Assembly: GCA_023105745.1 (NCBI GenBank)
Contig: JALGQZ010000011.1
Span: forward strand, 29,696,612 to 29,760,611
Length of the DNA stretch: 64,000 nucleotides
Direction of reading: 5' to 3'
Source of the DNA: Austropuccinia psidii
Lineage: Eukaryota > Basidiomycota > Pucciniomycetes > Pucciniales > Sphaerophragmiaceae
In this document: positions 50,841-62,000 of the stretch, in pieces
How the letters are laid out: every line of letters begins with the position of its first letter
How positions within the stretch are numbered: position 1 is the stretch's first letter
Position numbers and translations under genes: made by a program
Notes under the pieces: model-generated
Seen by the model: the letters and a program-made list of their open reading frames with translations, nothing else
Told to the model about the DNA's origin: nothing
The model's database searches: none

Positions 50841-52319
50841 GATAGCTATTTTAAATTATTTGGGGATAGTCAGAAATTATATGATCGGGAAGGGTTAGCT
50901 AAACGGAATGAAGACTGATAAGCGCAGGTGGGGAGCTTATATGAGAGGCAGCAATGGGGTCAAGGGGGGATGGCCTGTGGTTACGTGCATGGACTTGATG
51001 GGGGTGGGCCTCTTGGGGTCATAACTTTCATATCCAATTTGGGGCATATATCAAGGCAAGGTGGCCAAAATGTGGGGGCATCAATATGACTGCTGGATCT
51101 GCAGCAAGTTACAAAACCTTTGGTGGAACAAGGTTGACATTAGCATATCCGAGATTGGGTGGGTTGTAGCAACTTATTGTGGAGGGGCATATTAGAGGCA
51201 TGCGGCCATGTTCGCTGGTGTGACAGCGAACAATGAGCGTATCATCCCCAGGTTAATTGTCGCACAGGGACCTACTAGGCAATGTTGGCGGTTTCAAAGG
51301 GCAATCTCACTGTGGGGATGTTTGTGTGTGGGCAGGTGAGATATGTTTGGTGGCGTGCCACCGAACATGAGTTTGATTTTGCGTGAAGTTTTTTGATGAC
51401 TGATGCCAACTAGGCTTCAGGGGGGGAAGTGTGGCATGATTAAATGGGGCACCGACTGTGAGGCGTGATCCACATCTACATTCACCCCTATTGCGTTTGA
51501 GGCGGCTACTAATCCCCCGAGATTGGGATCACGGTCTTTGCCTCATGCGTGTACAAAACTCCGGAGAAAGAGGCCACACGCCCAAGGGAATTTTTGGCTG
51601 CAAGCCAGGTGCCACAACTTGGGTGGGGCGTGTGAGAACGTGAAGAAAATGACCCGCGGTGGGAGATACCCACGCAAACATGACCAGCCTCAGAAATCAT
51701 GGGCTGGGATTATTCTAATGTGGATGAGGCTGAAGCAAATCCACACTGATTGGCCTCAGGTTTTCACGCGCAAGCGGGTGAGTGTCTGCAGTCAAGCTGA
51801 CAACCCAACCAAGAAAATAGGCAGTTGGAAGACTGGCAGTAAAATGTCTTCCAGGCGTGTGAAAGTTACCTGTGTATGACCCGTTGGCGGTGCGTATGAA
51901 AGCGTGTGGCTGCCCAACAATGAGAACGCGGGATGAATAAGTGCGGCCAGTCAAAGTTTGCCCCAACAATGGCACCGGAGTGAATCCACTGTTTGTGTAT
52001 GACCCAAATAATAAGTCACCCCATTATGACCCACTTACATTAACTTGCATTACATGTGCATCTCTTCCGTAGTTAGGCAGAGCTGTCCAGCAAGGTGCAT
52101 CAAAGGGATGCAGTTGAGATATATGACTCGATGGCTTGACGTGATTGCATGTTACATTGTTGAACAGCTTTTGCTCTGCCCTGAAGCATACTTTTACAAA
52201 GGTGTACTGCGTACTACAGTGTTGGCTGTACAGATTAGGAAGGTGTAATACTACTTGAGCCAGCATGCATATAGCGAATGTGCATGCACCTTCCGATCGT
52301 TTGCATATACGTAGCTCAT
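50841..52319. other. gene-free segment with hairpins
   Basis: Moderate-GC sequence with no supported coding region; overlapping short ORFs near 51458-51975 occur on both strands and lack family signals. Two related hairpins at 51209 and 51344 are listed separately. Confidence 0.5.
51209..51367. repeat. pair of related hairpins
   Basis: TGTTCGCTG/CAGCGAACA (51209-51232, perfect 9-bp stem, 6-nt loop) and TGTTTGGTGG/CCACCGAACA (51344-51367, 10-bp stem with one mismatch, 4-nt loop). The flanks are alike, so they are diverged copies. Confidence 0.8.
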
Positions 52320-52327
52320 GTGCCACA

Positions 52328-53088
52328 TGCTCAGCATTGCGTTTCACCCAATTTGCACACGCCAGCTGAGCATGTCATGGTCAAAAGCACCATGAGGAAG
52401 TGCTCAGTAAAGCCATGGAATGAACTATTTTTGCAATAGTTCATTGGAAGGCTCAGTTTGGAGCACTTCACCAAAGCGTGTGAAATGCTGCACCTGGCTG
52501 AAATGTCATGCGATGCAGTGCCAAATGCTCAGATTGTGTGCATACAAAAACGACTGAGCAATGGCTCAGCACGGTGCATTTGATATTGTTATATCAATAT
52601 TTCAATAACTGTGCAATTAAAATGTTCAGCCACTGAGCATTTCAATTATGACCCAAAACCAAACCAGAGCAATGAATCCAGGCAAGCTCACGCTGTATTC
52701 ACTTGTGTTACAGCCCCGCCCTTTGTTCACATACTATTACCAGGCCATACGGCCGGTAATCTTGCCACGGTCACTTGTGACCAAATGCACCAGGTGCATT
52801 TCCGCATGGGTCACTTGTGCATTGCACCCACAATGCACATTCAACAAGGGCCTCACGACCACCCTCCTGGGTGATTGGGTGGCTATTTAAGGAAACAAAG
52901 GGGATTTGACTCAGCTTGACAATTCAATAAATTGAAATACTCAGCCAGAACCCCATTGTTCTTCTGCCTCACGCGAGCATTTCACTTCTCAGTTGCAGCA
53001 TTCGCTGAGACTCAGCTTCAATTTTGCCCACATGCCTTGAAGCTGAGCCTTTTGTGGGTGCTGCAACTGCTGAGATTGTCTCAGCTTC
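52328..53088. promoter_or_regulatory. cluster of CTCAGC/GCTGAG motifs upstream of ZnA
   Basis: About 15 occurrences of CTCAG or its complement in 760 bp, many as TGCTCAGCA or GCTGAGCA (52328, 52365, 52401, 52451, 52526, 52553, 52563, 52631, 52909, 52939, about 53002, 53041 and 53070). Two form palindromes (GCTGAGACTCAGC and GCTGAGATTGTCTCAGC). Confidence 0.55.
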
Positions 53089-53095
53089 ACCATGG

Positions 53096-53103
53096 TATAA
53101 AAG
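53096..53103 (+). promoter_or_regulatory. TATA box of ZnA
   Basis: TATAAAAG, followed 20-30 bp later by a CT-rich, TTCACACAAC-type leader. About 420 bp upstream of the ZnA coding start. Confidence 0.55.
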
Positions 53104-53524
53104 ACCATCTTCACACAACACAGCCTTCACTTTCTTTCTCACCCACTCCACTTCATTCAACATTACCCGCGTTTGCCCTTCTTGTGCGTATTCCCCTTGG
53201 TCTTCCTGCCTTTCTACTTTTGTCTTTTGCACTCCACTAACCCCACTCCCCTGCCTTTTTCCTGTTTGTTTATTCTTCTGATCCATTCAGAACCTCACTT
53301 CTATCCACCTCGTGCGTTACCTCTTTTCTAAACTTTTGTCGACATTACATACCGATATTAATACTTATTTTTTTTAACGACTCTCTTCCAGACTTTTAAA
53401 ACCTTTGGAGTAGAGTTCTTTATTTTGTTAACGCTTTAAATTTATAATTCATTGTACGCCTTCATTTTCTTTCTTGATTGTTTACTTTGTATGCACTTAA
53501 TAACCTCAATTGTTTTGTTTTTAG

Positions 53525-54822
53525 ATGTTGTGCACTTTATGCACCAAGCAGGGTATCCCCTGCATTCGTTCCTCAACGACAAACGACGCTTGTGATGCTT
53601 GCCGACAAGCACACAAGAAATGTTCGTTCATTGTCCGCCCCTTCCGACCACAAGGCCAGAGGAGTTCCCGCCCAAGACACCCTTGTGAGGACTCCTTTGT
53701 GGTCGACAATGATGAAACCATTTCCGAGCGTGAATGGACACCGGGCCCCCAAACAGGCCAACGGGAAAAATTCCGGACAATTAGCCCTGTCCCCTCCCCC
53801 TCCTAGGCCACCATCCGATGGTCACTTCACTCCACAACCAGACCGAAGTGATTATCCAGCCGATGAAGGATGGCAATGGCGAGAGGACATTCGAGCTTGG
53901 GCTGATCGTCACCATGTCTTGTCACCGATGGGATTCAAACGCCAAAGTAAGTTTTCTTTCTCCCCCTTATCTCATTTCTCTTCACGCAATAATACTGCCT
54001 TTTTTCCATTACTCATAGAACAAAACCCCCCAAATCCCCCCTGACAAGACTCTCCTGTTCCTAGTTTGCCTTGCGAGCAACCCCCCTGGCAACCCACTCC
54101 AGGCCCAAGTGGCACCCGATGGTCTGAGGAATTATTCCGCGGTAAGAAGCCAAAGTTTCATTTCATTTTCACTTTCACTTTTGAGTCGAGTGAACTGACT
54201 CTTACTCCTTTTTTAGAACCCTCCCAAACCGAAGAGCCACCTATTCCTGGCCCAAGTCCATCGTCCCAACCACCTGAGGACAATACAACTCGTGAGCCAG
54301 AACCTGAGGTGGCTCCTACACAATCCACGGAGGAACCTTATGGTAAGTCACCCCTTCTTTCTCTTCGATCCATATCCTCTTTTCCTCATTTTTTCTTTGA
54401 CCGTCTCCAGATCGTCCCGCCACTCCTTGCTCCATAATCATCATTGACGATACACCCATCCCCCTTCTTCTTCACCGACTGCACCATCTTCCCCTCCTAC
54501 CCCGGTTCCTTCCCCCAAGAACCCAACCTCCTCCTCCCCCCAGGTGCCAAGCTTCTCTCATTCCCATGATGACGCTCGCCAGGAATTCACCGACCTGCGA
54601 CCGACCCTAATGATTCCTCGAGCCATTGTCCACAAATCGATCAACCGAATCTTGTTGGAGCATTGCCACTTGCTCTACATGATTCCTTTTGTGGATGCAA
54701 CTCATCGAAATGAGATGCACCGGGAATTCCGGGAGAAACTCAACTCCCTCCTTGCCCAGGCACTGGAGGCTTATCCAAAGGAGGACATAACCGGGATAGT
54801 CTCCAAATTCCTAGAAAAATAA
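53525..54822 (+). pseudogene. ZnA: zinc-cluster-like TE-associated protein, broken
   Basis: ATG 53525 directly follows an intron AG. Residues 3-33 hold six Cys as CX2CX6CX9CX2CX6C (CTLCTKQGIPC, then CDACRQAHKKC), fitting Zn2Cys6 spacing. The frame shifts in a C-rich run near 53795-53806. The next frame has GWQWREDIRAWADRHH, then an intron (about 53946-54018, GTAAGT...ATAG), a TGA at 54042-54044, a proline-rich exon, an intron (GTAAGA, 54142-54216), EPEPEVAPTQSTEEP, an intron (GTAAGT...CCAG, to 54411), a second frameshift near 54450, and a helical C-terminus (LMIPRAIVHKSINRILLEH, KEDITGIVSKFLEK) ending at TAA 54820-54822. Function unknown; a DNA-binding role is inferred from the Cys pattern and basic KK residues. 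I recall many copies in rusts. Confidence 0.65.
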
Positions 54823-55299
54823 AAATTCCAAAAAAATTATCTCATTATTTCCACTTTTTATAATTTGTAATACCTTATTTTAAATAAATTATTTGTATTC
54901 AATTATTATTATGTTCAATTTCTATTACATTTTTTGTTCACGTAAAAATTATTTATTTCCTCCTTAGAGAAAAACCCTGATTGCGTCAGAATTATTTTTG
55001 TAAGTGCCCCACCAAGAGTTTGAGTAAGTATTTGTTTTCGTGAACCTCTTTTTCCCAAAATGCGCCAATCGTTGCCATTACCATCTCCTATGTTTTCTTC
55101 TTCCATGGTTTAGAGCCATGTCCATTCTTAACTGTAAAAAAGCCGGAGCTTCCCGCATGTGAGCAATCCACTCCAGATTTGTGAAACATGGCATTTACTA
55201 TGGTCACACACTATTAATCTTACTCATGTATTGAATTGTTTAAATTGCCTGGAACCTTCACAAGTGTAAGGATTGGCGTGTGACTTGTCGGGAGGCTAC
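54823..55299. other. gene-free spacer between ZnA and the G3 LTR
   Basis: AT-rich 3' flank of ZnA, then unremarkable sequence. Ends with GCTAC next to the G3 LTR, a possible target duplication whose partner is outside the window. Confidence 0.4.
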
Positions 55300-56064
55300 T
55301 GTCACAGGGGCTCTTCGAAGTGAAGAGGGCCTGGCACTCAGTAAACTGGGACTCACTTATGGAGGGCTCAAGGATAGGATAAGATGAGATACACTTAAGA
55401 GTGTTAAAGATGAATTACTAAAAGAATGAATATAAGAAAGCAGAAACAAAAGAAATAAGAGTAAGAAATAGAAGAGCCAACCACAAACAAGTCCAAGTCC
55501 ACTGTTTCAACCTGTCAGAATGGAAAGAGAAGGGTTAATAAGGATATGGCCACCCAACTCATACTGTACAGGCGAAGAAAGAAAAAAGGCAAAGACTAAC
55601 TTAAGATTAAATAAATATAATACCCAAAATATAAGGATAAGAATATTCAGTTAATAATAAATCAACTAAATCAATTAACTGGGGAAAAGTCCCCAGGGGG
55701 GAGAAAGAGGGGCTGGTATATGTGAGAATCACCAGCCCTCATCCAGAGAAGAATTTTCATGAGAATAATTGATTGTTGAATTGAGTCTGGCCAATACAGG
55801 TCCTGTACAGCTGTACAGGACCTGTACAAGAGGTGTGGTGTATTTGAGTGATCATACAGTTTCATACTGGTGTATTGAAACTGTATTGGGTGAATCCATC
55901 CTGTACAAGTATTGACAGGCTGTATTGATGTACCAAACTGTATGCATGTTTCAGAATGAAGATTGCTGAAACTGACTGCTGATGCAGATACTGGATTTGC
56001 TGATTTGAGGTGTTTGAGTGGGTGTATGAATGAATACCCTTACCCCTGATGGATGGTTGTTACA
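55300..56064 (-). repeat. 3' LTR of G3
   Basis: On the minus strand starts TGTAACAACC after the PPT and ends CCCCTGTGACA (765 bp, TG...CA). Shares landmarks with 13664-14420. Contains a 32-bp perfect palindrome. Confidence 0.75.
55795..55826. repeat. 32-bp perfect palindrome in the G3 LTR
   Basis: Half-site TACAGGTCCTGTACAG is followed at once by its exact reverse complement. It includes two ACAGGTCCTGT-type words and sits in the upstream (U3) part of the LTR. Confidence 0.95.
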
Positions 56065-56079
56065 GTATCCCCCTCTTGA
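56065..56079 (-). other. polypurine tract of G3
   Basis: Minus-strand TCAAGAGGGGGATAC directly precedes TGTAACAACC. It lies about 3 kb after the pol stop, an unusually long distance. Confidence 0.7.
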
Positions 56080-56653
56080 AACTGGTGGGCTCCTGAACAC
56101 CATAATACCCTGCCACTGTTGAGTGGCATCTCAATATCCCCACATTTTTTCAAAAAATTTTCTTTTTAAATTTCTTTCCTCTTGACCATTATCCTGAAAA
56201 TCCTTTATTACTTCTTCCCTGCCAAATTCAATTGATTCCCCCCTTTCTTTTCAAATTTGAGTGAGTATCCCTTCCAGAGTATGCAATTCTTTCTTTTGAT
56301 TCAATCAGTCATGTCTTGGGATGTGGCCTTGGGATATATCCCAGAATAAAGGCCAATGAGCACTTGTGCTCAAAAATTGGTGCCCAATGAGTATATGACT
56401 TGTACTCATTGGCCCAGACTTAATCCATTCAATGAACCTCCAAGGGGTCTTGTCCCCATGATCCAAGGAATTGGCCTCAGGCAGCCCTCCCAGTGGGTTT
56501 TGGACTGTGGCCTCCATCTTGAGTGATCTTGATGTATCTTGCTTTTTATGGCCTTTTTGGCCTTGCTGGGTGTTTTGGTGATTAGGGCAATTTTTTTTGA
56601 TTTTTTTTGGGTTTTTTGGCCATAATAGGCCTTTTGATGTTTTTGGGATCCTA

Positions 56654-56705
56654 CGGTCCGCGGTCCGTGGTCCGTGGGCCGTACGCCGCGGTCCGCGGTC
56701 CGTGG
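56654..56705. promoter_or_regulatory. CGG/CCG triplet array upstream of ZnB
   Basis: About 50 bp of tandem CGGTCCG and CCGTGG units with some ten CGG or CCG triplets, by far the most CpG-dense spot in this element. Known: Zn2Cys6 proteins bind CGG triplets, often as inverted or direct pairs. It lies about 350 bp upstream of the ZnB ATG and between the G3 PPT and ZnB. Confidence 0.5.
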
Positions 56706-57052
56706 GGGCTATTGGAGGCCCGCAGGACCAAAATGAAGCCCCTGGGCCCAAATTTGCTGGGGACCCAGGGTGACCAAGGGGCCCAAAATTGGCCCAATTC
56801 CAAAATTCACCATATATGGCCTGGATCCATTGAAGGGGTCCAGGACCATCAAGATCTTGGCCTCCCCAAAGTTGCAGGGGAGGCCCTGGGTGATGAGTTC
56901 AGCCCCAAAGGGGTATGAACCTTCACCTTAGAGGCTTTGAGGTGGGGCATAATTGAGTTATGGCCCCAGTTCCTTGAGTCAAATTTCTTTTTCTTGATGT
57001 GGAGTGGGTTGATTCTGACGTCTTGAATCTTCTGCTTGCACTTTCTTCAGTT

Positions 57053-58293
57053 ATGAGTTCCAAACTGACTGAACTCACTGAATCTTCCCCTTCTGCACCG
57101 CCACCGTCTGTTCTTCATGGTTCTGGCGTCTTCAGTCGATTGTCTTCTCCCTCCATGGCGTCTTCTGGCCATTTTGACCCCTCCCAAACATATGATGGGT
57201 TCAGAGCAGTTGAAGTTCTTGATCCTGCCTGTACTGAGTGTTTGGCCAGGGGGAAGGATTGCTTTCAACATTACAATCCTCGATCGTCAAAGTGCCATTT
57301 CTGCTTCATTGGGAAGAAGCCATGCCGCCGTACCGGATCAACTTTGTCCCGGGTCAAGAGACACTTGTGGAGTAGGAAGGATGGGCCTTATGGGCAGGAA
57401 TTCCCCATTCTTGAGGAACCTACCCCTGATGCCACTTCTGGATTTTCTCAATGTGAGTGATTTGCATTTCTTGGTTGAATTGATGCTGATATTTTGATGT
57501 AGTGACTGGTTCCAGGCAGAGGGATGTGGCCAGGTGGACTAATGTTGGAGGGCCCATTCCGATTGGTGGTAGGCCCATCCACTACAGCTCAGAAATTCCC
57601 ATTTCAAGGACCAATGCTGATGGAGTGGTGAAAGTAGTGAAGAAGCTAAGAAGAATTGTTGATTCCCCATCAGATCCAGATGCTGAAGGAAGTGATGAGT
57701 TGGATGGTGAAGAAGTTCAAGTTATTCCTCATTCAAGTGGCCATCCATCCAGCAATTCCTCTTCTCAACCTCTTGCCAACCCCAGATTCCAAAGCCAAGT
57801 GGTTCCCAGCACTCCAAGGACCTTCCAACCAATGCTTGCTTCAATTCCTACAACCCTTCCTCCTCCATCACCAACTACTTCCCACACCACCAGGCCTGCC
57901 TTGAATCCAGCAGTAAGACCATCTCCAGTTCAACAGCCCAGAAACTCACCCATAAACACCTCCCGTCAACTCCAACCTGTGGCCAGCTCCAGCAGAAGAA
58001 GAGATGGGATGTCCCCTTTGCCGTTTCCTGCCGCTCAGGTATTCCAAAGAAGAGAACGTTGGCCTATCCGGGTTACCAGAGAAGATCCCAACGCGGCTAG
58101 TGAAAATCAAGATGCTGTGGCCAGATTGTTCAGGAGAGTTGACAGAAATAGCAGAGAGGTGATTATGTATGCCAATGACAGGACGATTCCAGGTACTGCT
58201 TCTGAAGAAATGGCTGCAAAATTTGCCTGGTATGAAGATGAGTTGATAAATGATTTCCAGAGAACTTTTGATGACTTGGGTAGAGATAACTAG
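57053..58293 (+). CDS. ZnB: intact zinc-cluster-like protein encoded antisense inside G3
   Basis: Exon 1 is 57053-57452 and exon 2 is 57503-58293; the 50-nt intron starts GTGAGT and ends TGTAG. The joined frame is 396 residues with no lesion. Cys 60, 63, 70, 81, 84 and 91 form CX2CX6CX10CX2CX6C, with basic residues around (GKKPCRR, RVKRHLW). The middle is Ser/Pro-rich and disordered with an acidic patch. The C-terminal ~90 residues are well folded-looking (RREDGMSPLPF-like region, IRVTREDPN, AVARLFRRVDRNSREVIMY, FAWYEDELINDFQRTF). ATG 57053 is chosen because it begins the conserved MSSKLTELTESS segment I recall from other copies. Inference: a nuclear DNA-binding factor; no activity is demonstrated. 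Its strand is opposite to G3 pol. Confidence 0.75.
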
Positions 58294-58595
58294 TTTCCTT
58301 TTCCTTGTTTGTGTTTGGTTTGACTTCTATCCCCACTCTTATAACTACTAAAAAATAAAAAATAAAAAATAAAAAAGATAATGGAACCTCCCAATACATG
58401 ATTTGGGGAGGGGATGCTGCTGCTTTAAAGAAATAAAAGAAAGAAAATTATACAAGTAAAGAAAGAAAGAAAATAATAAGAGAAAATGAGAGTAAAGAAA
58501 GAAATAAAGAAAAATTCCTGATGGCTGATCCTTCTTGTGGTGAGTTGCTTGATTCTGGCCAAGAAGTGTCTGAAAAATGAAACCCAAGCATTTGA

Positions 58596-59069
58596 TGCTC
58601 ACAGAGTGGCCAAGGTGATGTTTTACAAGAAGTAGAACCCTCAGGGATGCATACCAGGAGATGGAACTTACTTTCATAACTTCCACTCCCCACCAAGCAC
58701 CATAAAACTGAAAGAATTGCCATAATGACTTCTGAGATGAATTGCCATAAATGACTTCTGAAATGAATTGCCATAAATGACTTGAAGTAATGAATGTCTT
58801 GAATTATGATGATTGGCATAAAATGAAAGATAATAAAGAAAGAAAATGAAACATAAAGAAAGAAAACATTGGGCCATATCTTGATAAGGTCCAAATCGGA
58901 GGGTATTGATGTTGTATGCTTCCTGAACCTGTCCAAAGAATTGACAAGTGCTCACAAAGTGGCCAAGGTGATGCTTACAACAACATATGGGTAGAATACC
59001 CCCTTAAAGGTGCATGCCAGGAGAGGAACTTACTTTCATAACTTCTTCTCCCCACCAAGCACCATAAAA
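58596..59069. repeat. 120-bp direct duplication next to the G3 pol stop, plus short tandem repeat
   Basis: 58596-58706 and 58950-59069 both run from GCTCACA-AGTGGCCAAGGTGA to CCCCACCAAGCACCATAAAA. The second copy ends at the pol stop codon. Between them a ~24-bp unit (TTGCCATAAATGACTTCTGA plus AATGA) is repeated about three times at 58714-58785. GAAAGAAA-rich sequence at 58430-58510 is low complexity. No gene here. Confidence 0.8.
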
Positions 59070-62000
59070 TCAAACTCTTGAGGTATTTGGACCAGGCTTG
59101 TCTGGATACAGTGAATGGAAATCCTTGACAAGGTCTGGTGAGTTGGTAAGATTGGAAGCTGGTTCCCAAGTGGTTCTTTCTGGGTCTTCACTGAATCCTT
59201 TCCACTCTACAAGATACCATAATTTACCTCTTTTGAGTTTTGAGTCCAGAACCTGAGCCACTTCCCATTCTTCTTGCTCTTCCACTAAAACTGGTGGTGG
59301 CGGCAATTGATGACGATTTGGGATAGTTGAATGCTTGACTGGTTCTAATAAGGACACATGGAATACAGGGTGAACTGTCTTCCATTGCTGAGGCAACTTG
59401 AGGTGATATGCATGACTTCCAATCTTCTTCAGAACTTCAAAAGGTCCCAACCATCTTTCTGATAACTTCTTGGTTGGTCTTGTGGTCTTGATGTTCTTGG
59501 AAGCTAGCCATACTTTGTCCCCAGGTTGGAAATCAGGTGGAATTGCCCTATTTCTATCTGCATACTTCTTGAATCTCCTTATTGCTGACTCTAATTCTTC
59601 TTTGACAACTTGCTGTACTGATTGGAGTTTTGTTGATAACTTTCCAGCAGGTGAGTCTTGAGAAATATGGATTGAGTCAAAGCTGGGATTTCTTCCATAA
59701 ATGGTGAAAAAAGGTGATTGCTTGGTTGATGAATGTTCTGCATTATTATAGGCAAATTCAGCCAGAGGGAGCCAGGTGTACCAGTCATCTTGATGATAGC
59801 TGACATACATCCGAAGGTACTGTTCTAGTATCTGATTTACCCTCTCTGTCTGTCCATCTGTTTCAGGGTGAAAAGCAGTTGAAAGATCTCTTGATATCTT
59901 GAGCTGCTGACACAATTGAGTCCAGAATGATGAAACAAATAAGGATCCTCTATCACTGACAATACTGACTGGGAGTCCATGCTTGGAAAATACATGGCTA
60001 ATGAATATTTGAGCTAAATCCAGAGCAGTGATTGTGCCATAAGTTGGAATGAAGATTGCCATTTTTGAGAATCTGTCCACAACTACTAAAATTGAATCAA
60101 AGTTGTTGGACAGTGGCAATTGAGTGATAAAGTCCATTGATAATGAATTCCAAGGACCAGATGGAATTGAAAGAGGTTTGAGTAATCCAAACTTCTTGTG
60201 ATGGATGTTCTTGTTTCTTGAACATTGCTGACATGAGGACACATAGTCCTTGATAAATTGATTCATGCCAGCCCAATAAAAATCCCTCTTGATGAGCTTG
60301 AGGGTCTTCTCCTGGCCAGGATGGCCAGCCAATGGTGAGTCATGACGCTTTTGAAGAATATTGAGTTGAAGTTCTTCATTGCTTGGGATTACCACTCTAT
60401 CTTTGAATAATAATAACTTGGCTTGAGGTTCAAGAGAATAATCTGGAACTGATTCACCTCTTGCTAGTTGCTTGAGTATTTCTTTATAGTCTTTGTCTTG
60501 CCATACCTCTTCTTGAATCTTGTCAACTAAATCTGAGAAAATTTCCACTTTGATTGAGAAGAATCTTGACTCTTGAATTCCATCTTGCTTAAGAACTTGA
60601 TGAAGATTTTGAGGATTCTTGATGATGAAGTCCACCCCCCTCTCTGGGTACACGTCGTCCCGACGTGACAAGGCATCTGGTAAAGTGGCCAGCCTGCCTG
60701 GGCGGTAAGTGATAGTGAAATGAAACTCAGAGAGAAACTCAGCCCAACGGGCCTGACGACGAGTAAGAACTTTGGAAGACATGAAATACTGCAAGGAAGA
60801 GTGGTCTGTCAAGACCTCAAAAGAATTGGAAAGAGAAAGAAGAAATGCTCTCCAGCGCTTGAGAGCCCAAAATATGCCAAGGAGTTCCTTGTCATGAATT
60901 TCATAGTTGAGTTCAGCTGGTAAGAGCTTGCGACTATCAAATGCAATGGGATGCTTTCCAGAGTCATTCACCTGACTCAGTACGGCGCCCAATGCATAAT
61001 CAGAAGCATCAGTCTCTACTATAGTAGGTAGAGAAGGATTAAAGTGAGATAAGATAGGAGCAGAGGTGAAAGCTTCTTTGAGTGCTTGAAACTGACTAAG
61101 AGCTTCCTCATTGAAGATGAAGGGAGAATCTTTTTTAAGGAGGGAAGTGAGAGAAGTGATTTTTTTTGGAATAATTTTTAATGAAGCGACAATAAAAATT
61201 GGCAAAGCCAAGAAAAGATTGAAGAGCCTTGATGTTTTTGGGCTGAGGCCAATTGAGTATTTGCTGAACTTTTGAAGAGTCCATCTTGAGGCCATCACTT
61301 GAAACAACATAGCCCAAGTATTCCACACTTGAGGCATGGAATACACACTTGGAGGCTTTGGCAAACAAATTATTGTCCCTCAGTCTTTGGAGGACAGAGG
61401 CCACATGTTTGACATGTTCCTCCTCAGAACTGGAAAAGACCATAATATCATTTAAATAAACCACAACAAACACATCCAAGAAATCTGCAAATATATCGTT
61501 TACCAGATTCTGGAAAGAAGCAGGAGCATTGGTCAAACCAAATGGCATGACCAAATACTCATAACTACCATATTTGGTTCTAAAGGCAGTTAAGTGCTCA
61601 TCCCCCTCTTTGATTCTCAGAAGGTTATATGCACCACGCAAATCTATCTTGGAGAAGATAGTGGAACCGTTGAATACGGTAAGAAGCTGGTTCATAGGAG
61701 GAACAGGGTATCTGTTCTTCCTAGTGACAGCATTGAGTTTGCGGTAGTCAACACACAAACGAAGACCTCCATCCTTTTTCTTGACAAAAAGGACAGGTGC
61801 TCCTGTTGAAGAGGAGCTTGGTCTGATGAAACCTTTCTCTACATTCTCTGAAATGTAGGCCCGCAGTGTTTCTGACTCTTGATTTGATAATGAGTAGATA
61901 ACACCAATTGGAGGTAGAAGACCCTCCAATTCGATATGGTGATCACAGGCGCGGTGTGGAGGAAGTTTCTCTGCTTTCACCTTGGAGAATACATCCAAAT

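Noticed and set aside
53818..54018. Alternative reading frame of ZnA starting MVTSLHNQTEV
   Set aside because: The frame with GWQWREDIRAWADRHH fits the following splice junction and folded-looking sequence better. Both frames are open over about 120 bp, so this stays uncertain.
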